Assembly: GCA_947846985.1 (NCBI GenBank)
Contig: CANTUZ010000005.1
Span: 7,268,501-7,332,500 of the forward strand
Direction of reading: 5' to 3'
Length of the DNA stretch: 64,000 nt
DNA from: Fratercula arctica
Lineage: Eukaryota; Chordata; Aves; Charadriiformes; Alcidae
The notes below the pieces were generated by a model. It was not told where the DNA came from, made no database searches, and saw nothing but the letters and a program-made list of their open reading frames with translations. Shown piece by piece: positions 61,849 to 64,000 of the stretch. Made by a program: the position numbers and the translations under genes. Every line of letters starts with the position of its first letter. The first letter of the stretch is position 1.

Positions 61849-64000
61849 GCACGTGAAATTTAACTTTTATTATTGTGTCGATAAAACCCAAAGATCCCTC
61901 ACAGCAGCAACAGATGCAGAAGTTACCTGCAGAAATGATACCTCTCTTCTTAATCTGTTTGCATACCCAAGTACGCCAAGTGTGGAGCGACTGCATATTA
62001 AAACAGTACAGGCACTGCTCAGTAGTAACAGAGATCAAGTTTCTTGGCATATTTTAATCCCATCCTTTCCTTAGTATTGTAGGGTTTTCATAGAATTAAA
62101 GAAGTTAATGAGATGCCTGGTTATTGGATTATTTTTTTTTTGTTGTAGAATTTTAAAACTTTTTATTAAATTCTACACACAGAATTTATATGCACAGATA
62201 TACCTCCCCATGTTTTGTAGTAGTTGGCAAACCGTACCCAAATGCTACAGTTCCAAATGAAAATGCTACTGCATTTAGCAGCTCTAGCTGTACTAGAGTA
62301 AATATTTCCGTAGAGTAACAAAACACACCTCTTTGTTCAGTAACACAAGGGATACAGGTTTTAAAATGCACATTCCTATCTTGTATCCATACCTTTCTTT
62401 AATATATATATTTATATATAGCTCTAAAACAATTCTCTACTATTTTACAATTAAATTAAAACACATCCACAATTGGTCTAACTAGTGATTTTGGTCTCAA
62501 TACTTTAAACATTAGTTGTTCCATAAAAATATACAGTTCAACGACATGGTTGCATCAGTCACATGAGGCCTTTTGAAAGAGGCCTATGACACAATCAACC
62601 ATGCAATTCAGTGCTCAATGTCATCTGATAAATATTTATACTGCATTTTCCAGCTATCAGTATCTTTAAAAATCCAAATTTCTCTTTGCAGGCTTACCAT
62701 GCTTACATACATGCAGAAAGCAATCACATTTCTCACTTGCCTGGAGCAGTCACATTATTTTTCTTTTTCAATAGATCAACTGACAAAGCACAAACTTCAT
62801 GCTGCCATTTTTAGATCGCTAACCTTTTCCTTTCTTTCACATACTGAATTATTTCACAATGGACCGTACTGCTCCATGTGAAAAGACTAGGGATTAGCCA
62901 CATAGTAAGAACTGCACTTTTCAGTTTAAGCCTCTAAGAATCAAATTACTAACAGTCAATTAGGATGCACTCATAGCTGCCATACAAGTGAACAGACACC
63001 CAGTAGACAATCAAGTTAATTCTAGATATATAACCAAAGGTGAAGCTTTAAAAAAAAAAAAAAACAACAACAACAAAAAAAGAAACTCAAACCTAAACTA
63101 CGCAAGTACAGCCTCAAACCTGGTAGATTCCAGGAAGTGGACCTCTGTCCAGAAAAAGTTTCTTCAAAACGGCACACAAAACCCGTGCCACCGTCAACTA
63201 CGCTTGAGATAAGACATTAATCTCTTATACCTGGAGATTTCCTTATTACCACCACAGCACCATTCCACATGAAGTTCTATAGCAATGGTGACGTAGCACT
63301 TCCATAGCAGAAAAAAGAATCCCCCAAGTCAGGAGCAGTCAGTAATAAAACCCCAGACAAGTTCACACGTCAGGGTAACCTGGCATAGAAGCCTCAGAAC
63401 ATTTTACTCTTATAAACGTAATAATCAATAATTTAGGTACTAACTATTCCAAGACCATCAGTCTGTAGATAAGACTACAACAGAACATACTAAAACCACA
63501 AGAGAGGTATGACAATTAAGATGAATAGTTCTTTTAAACAGCAGAAAGTCAGGGAAACATCTGGAATTCTTTTGCACTGCATTAATATATCTTCTGTTTT
63601 TGAATATAAAAATACATCTAGAGAGTCGATCCAGAACTGCATACACAGTTGCATTTTCCCCCTTAACTGCTTCAAAATTAGTACAAAATAATATAAGTTA
63701 CAGGAATGATTGTTTCAAATTTGTAAATGTCAGCTATTACAAAATCATTATATGAGAACACCAACTGTAAATTATTTACAGGTGAGGTAATACAATTTCC
63801 AGAGTAACGAATTACAATTTAGCAGAAGTGTAAAAATAATGTACTCACCAAAACATTACAAAATCTGGTATCATTATCAGCTACACAGTAGATCATGATT
63901 AGGTTTTGTAGTTGATATACAACATATTCTTAAGAAAAGTGCCAAAATACTGCTACATAAGAATCTTTTTTTCCAAAATCATTCAGCAAAAAAACCTGCA
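61849..64000 (-). other. LIN7C: Probable distal 3' UTR of the upstream neighbour (LIN7C by synteny)
   Basis: In human, LIN7C lies immediately upstream of LGR4 in the same orientation, so its 3' end is expected next to the LGR4 promoter side. This block is repeat-poor and AT-rich, has no coding frame, and ends on the minus strand at a good polyadenylation site. A Pumilio-type element (UGUAAAUA on the minus strand) lies at 63773-63780. The LIN7C PDZ-domain coding sequence was searched for by motif and is not in the window, so the identification rests on position alone. An lncRNA or no transcript at all would also fit. Confidence 0.4.
61866..61871 (-). terminator. Candidate polyadenylation signal AATAAA (minus strand)
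   Basis: On the minus strand AATAAA is followed by AGTTAAATTTCACGTGCA, giving a likely CA cleavage site near 61848-61850. A GU/U-rich downstream element then follows: TTGTGTTTGCGTGGG and a run of eight T. Hexamer, spacing and downstream element together make a textbook poly(A) site. A second minus-strand AATAAA (62162-62167) has only A-rich sequence after it and is weaker. Confidence 0.5.

Noticed and set aside
1..64000. Scattered TCF/LEF-type CTTTGAT/ATCAAAG sites (near 14040, 29423, 35879, 38139, 57175)
   Set aside because: Seven-base sites are expected many times in 64 kb; these are isolated and not clustered at the promoter, so Wnt feedback on LGR4 cannot be argued from them.
1..64000. 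Retroviral, CRISPR, phage or operon-type systems
   Set aside because: No LTR pair, gag/pol motif, spaced direct repeats or compact co-directional gene arrays are visible; the window is intron and intergenic DNA of a vertebrate.

Overview
This window is vertebrate nuclear DNA, most likely from a bird. It is gene-poor, AT-rich and intron-dominated, with one sharp CpG island. Its only clear young interspersed repeats are three short 5'-truncated CR1 LINE fragments, two ending in recognisable ATTCTATG-type octamers. Several older tRNA-SINE (MIR-like) relics and one ancient CR1/L3-type LINE tail are also visible. No bacterial, phage, plasmid or CRISPR architecture is present, and nearly all open reading frames are chance.

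One gene is recognised with high confidence: LGR4, a leucine-rich-repeat G-protein-coupled receptor for R-spondins that potentiates Wnt signalling. It lies on the minus strand. Coding exon 1 (49925-50109: ATG, signal peptide, cysteine-rich LRR N-cap) sits in the CpG island. Coding exon 2 (14950-15021, exactly 72 nt, one LRR) lies 34.9 kb downstream. Splice sites are canonical and the phase agrees: a Leu codon is split CT|A across the junction, and exon 2 again ends in CT. Exon 3 was not found, so positions 1-14949 are the start of intron 2.

Layout from left to right: intron 2 (1-14949), with two CR1 fragments, a pair of inverted MIR-like relics and a palindrome-rich block close to exon 2; exon 2; intron 1 (15022-49924), with one CR1 fragment, one MIR relic, a long 11-bp polypurine minisatellite, A/T homopolymers, a perfect 12-bp inverted repeat and two segments that could be conserved regulatory DNA; exon 1, 5' UTR and promoter (about 49925-50850); upstream DNA (51120-61848) with a 23-bp minisatellite, a MIR relic that carries a near-perfect splice donor, and the ancient LINE tail; and finally 61849-64000, which looks like the far end of a minus-strand 3' UTR with a good polyadenylation site. 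From the synteny known in human (LIN7C directly upstream of LGR4 in the same orientation, BDNF beyond it), that last block is probably the LIN7C 3' UTR, but no LIN7C coding sequence is in the window.

I found no previously undescribed biological system. The items worth a second look are the cis-regulatory candidates, the AT-rich microsatellite in the LGR4 5' UTR, the polypurine minisatellite, the inverted MIR pair, and the candidate LIN7C polyadenylation site.
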